From Bacillota bacterium (GTDB taxonomy: Bacteria > Bacillota > UBA4882 > UBA8346): a stretch of 64,000 bases of DNA. Of this stretch, positions 62,801 to 64,000 are shown in pieces. Made by a program: the position numbers and the translations under genes. The notes under the pieces are model-generated. The model worked only from the letters and a program-made list of their open reading frames with translations, had not been told where the DNA came from and made no database searches. Positions within the stretch are counted from its first letter, which is position 1, and each line of letters starts with the position of its first letter. The DNA is taken from contig JAEZJQ010000010.1 in assembly GCA_023436305.1 (NCBI GenBank), positions 5,463 through 69,462 on the forward strand. Reading direction: 5' to 3'.

Positions 62801-64000
62801 TTAAAACACTTCATAGGTGCCCTTGCAAAAATTGTAGCCCGACTCATTCTGCATTTTATAGACATCTTTAAAGCGTCTGGATTTACTGTCGTTGCGCTTA
62901 CTGAGAACCGTATACGGGGAACGTCCCCCAACAATCCCGTTTAATTGCTTCCACCGGGCATCGATGACATTGGCAGAGACTTTATTATCCAAACGGCTGG
63001 CCGGGGCCCCTTTGACGTCACTATAGGGAAAATGATTGAACATACTGAAACAGCGGTCATTGAGAACAAACTGCATCAGCTCTTTGAAGATCTCATTGGT
63101 TTCTCCCGGGAAGCCCACAATTAAATCTGTGGAGATAAATAAATCTGGGCATTCATTTTTAAACCGGGTAATGATCCCGTAAATATCGGAAAATTTAAAC
63201 GGCCGTCCCATCCGTTTAAGGATTTCATCATTGCAATGCTGGATCACAATATGCAATGAATCAATGGCGCCCCTTTTGCATAAAACCAGAATTCCTTCCC
63301 AATATTTGAGCAGCCACCGGGCATGCAAGCTTCCCAAATAGAACTTTACCGAGGGTTCAATCGCAAGCATTGATTCCATCAACTCAACCACATTGGTGGT
63401 ACCGGTATCATAACCGTATCCGAAGGTATCGACCCCCACCAGATTGATGTTATAGTAACCGTTTTGAATGGCCCTATGGAATTGGTCCATAATCTCCACT
63501 TGCGGCATACTGCGGAGATCCCCGTGGGCCTTGTTGATGACGCAAAAAGTGCATTGCTTTAAACAGCCGTCCTCAATTTGGATAGTGAACAATTCATCCC
63601 GGTTACCGAGGCACTCCTGTCCCGGCGCTTTGAATACATTGGTGCCACTAATTTGCGTAAAGGGAACCGTGGCGTGAATAATCTGGTCGAGCATTTCCTC
63701 CTGGCCAAACTCGAGCAACCGGCCCTGGAATACTTCCCGTAATTCCTGCAAATGGGTCTTCGGTTGGCATCCCATGATCACGATGTTGTCTTCCGGAAAT
63801 CCCCGCCCCTGAAGTTCCAGTAACACCCGGCGAATAATTGCATACATCTCATCCGAGTAGCCACAGGTTGAGAAGATGATTTTTTCGGCATTAAAATCCG
63901 CCACTACCTCCCAGCCATTGACTGTAAAATACTTCTCTAGACTGGAATAATACTTGGTATTCATCTCACAAACCAGATTATTGGTAATAATAGCAACCCG
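62801..64000 (-). CDS. MiaB/RimO-like radical SAM methylthiotransferase (partial, 5' end beyond window)
   Basis: The frame stays open for 12 codons above the ATG at 63964 and leaves the window. That upstream stretch reads ...ITNNLVCEMN and supplies the first of the three Cys expected in the UPF0004 domain (codon 63968-63970). The others are STC and MGC, about 33 and 65 residues beyond 63964. So the true start is past 64000. The radical SAM motif GCLKQCTFC (CX3CX2C) is followed by VGVDTFGYG, SLHARWL, IQHCNDEILKRMGRP and STDLIVGFPGET, all typical of methylthiotransferases. The C-terminal TRAM domain seems reduced or absent. Its place at the head of the operon suggests sulfur insertion into the natural product rather than tRNA or S12 modification. 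Confidence 0.88.
   Translation of the reverse strand, partial: RVAIITNNLVCEMNTKYYSSLEKYFTVNGWEVVADFNAEKIIFSTCGYSDEMYAIIRRVLLELQGRGFPEDNIVIMGCQPKTHLQELREVFQGRLLEFGQEEMLDQIIHATVPFTQISGTNVFKAPGQECLGNRDELFTIQIEDGCLKQCTFCVINKAHGDLRSMPQVEIMDQFHRAIQNGYYNINLVGVDTFGYGYDTGTTNVVELMESMLAIEPSVKFYLGSLHARWLLKYWEGILVLCKRGAIDSLHIVIQHCNDEILKRMGRPFKFSDIYGIITRFKNECPDLFISTDLIVGFPGETNEIFKELMQFVLNDRCFSMFNHFPYSDVKGAPASRLDNKVSANVIDARWKQLNGIVGGRSPYTVLSKRNDSKSRRFKDVYKMQNESGYNFCKGTYEVF

Noticed and set aside
62801..63964. Taking ATG 63964 as the true start of the methylthiotransferase-like gene
   Set aside because: The frame is open to the edge and the upstream codons supply the conserved first Cys, so the gene is cut by the window.
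1..64000. Thioesterase, reductase or epimerisation domain for release or D-residues
   Set aside because: No GxSxG thioesterase, terminal reductase or E-domain pattern was found after any PCP or ACP. Release must lie outside the window or use the BtrH-like domain.
1..64000. CRISPR arrays, tRNA or rRNA genes, and a strong promoter
   Set aside because: No regularly spaced repeats, no RNA gene signatures and no convincing -35/-10 pair in the short gaps. The start of the operon is beyond 64000.

Overview
The window is the interior of one very large NRPS/PKS biosynthetic locus. All genes lie on the minus strand, so transcription runs from position 64000 towards 1, and both edges cut through genes. 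Thirteen genes are visible, with gaps mostly of 20-100 bp, which suggests a single transcription unit. I see no gene on the plus strand, no rRNA or tRNA, and no CRISPR array. Strong GGAGG-type ribosome binding sites, moderate GC content and Firmicutes-style condensation and docking sequences suggest a Firmicute. Three radical SAM enzymes or domains, a U32-family Fe-S protein and no oxygenase suggest an anaerobe. Both statements about the organism are inference; no taxonomic marker gene is present.

Layout in transcription order: (1) a MiaB/RimO-like radical SAM methylthiotransferase, cut by the right edge; (2) a KS-DH-KR-ACP-Cy-A(Cys)-PCP-half-C megasynthase; (3) two paralogous MGT-type glycosyltransferases separated by a 117-bp element with 15-bp perfect terminal inverted repeats; (4) KS-KR-ACP-ACP; (5) KS-KR-ACP-KS-KR-ACP-C-A(Gly)-PCP-C; (6) a free-standing B12-type radical SAM protein; (7) a U32-family protein; (8) half-C-A(Phe)-PCP whose adenylation domain is interrupted by about 655 residues carrying a second B12-type radical SAM enzyme; (9) C-A(Ser)-PCP-KS-deadAT-KR-ACP-C; (10) half-C-A(Thr)-PCP-C-A(Cys-like)-PCP-C-A(Ser)-PCP; (11) C-A(unknown, not alpha-amino-acid-like)-PCP; (12) a 419-bp gap holding relics of a KS start and of an NRPS start; (13) KS-deadAT-KR-ACP fused to a BtrH/C39-like domain, cut by the left edge.

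No module has a usable acyltransferase. Four of the six KS modules have none, and the other two carry AT relics in which the catalytic Ser is Asp or Gly and the His-bearing segment is deleted. Malonyl units must therefore come from a trans-acting AT outside the window. No thioesterase or release domain is visible. The amino-acid-selecting residues, read by eye, predict Cys (cyclised to thiazoline), Gly, Phe, Ser, Thr (possibly dehydrated), a Cys-like residue, Ser and one unusual acid, mixed with six ketide extensions, mostly beta-hydroxyl.

The most unusual signals are the radical SAM enzyme embedded in a Phe adenylation domain, and a short acidic-aromatic C-terminal tail (DFxF type) shared by two megasynthases, the free-standing radical SAM protein and the U32 protein. 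The tail suggests the tailoring enzymes dock on the assembly line by the same short linear motif that links the synthases.
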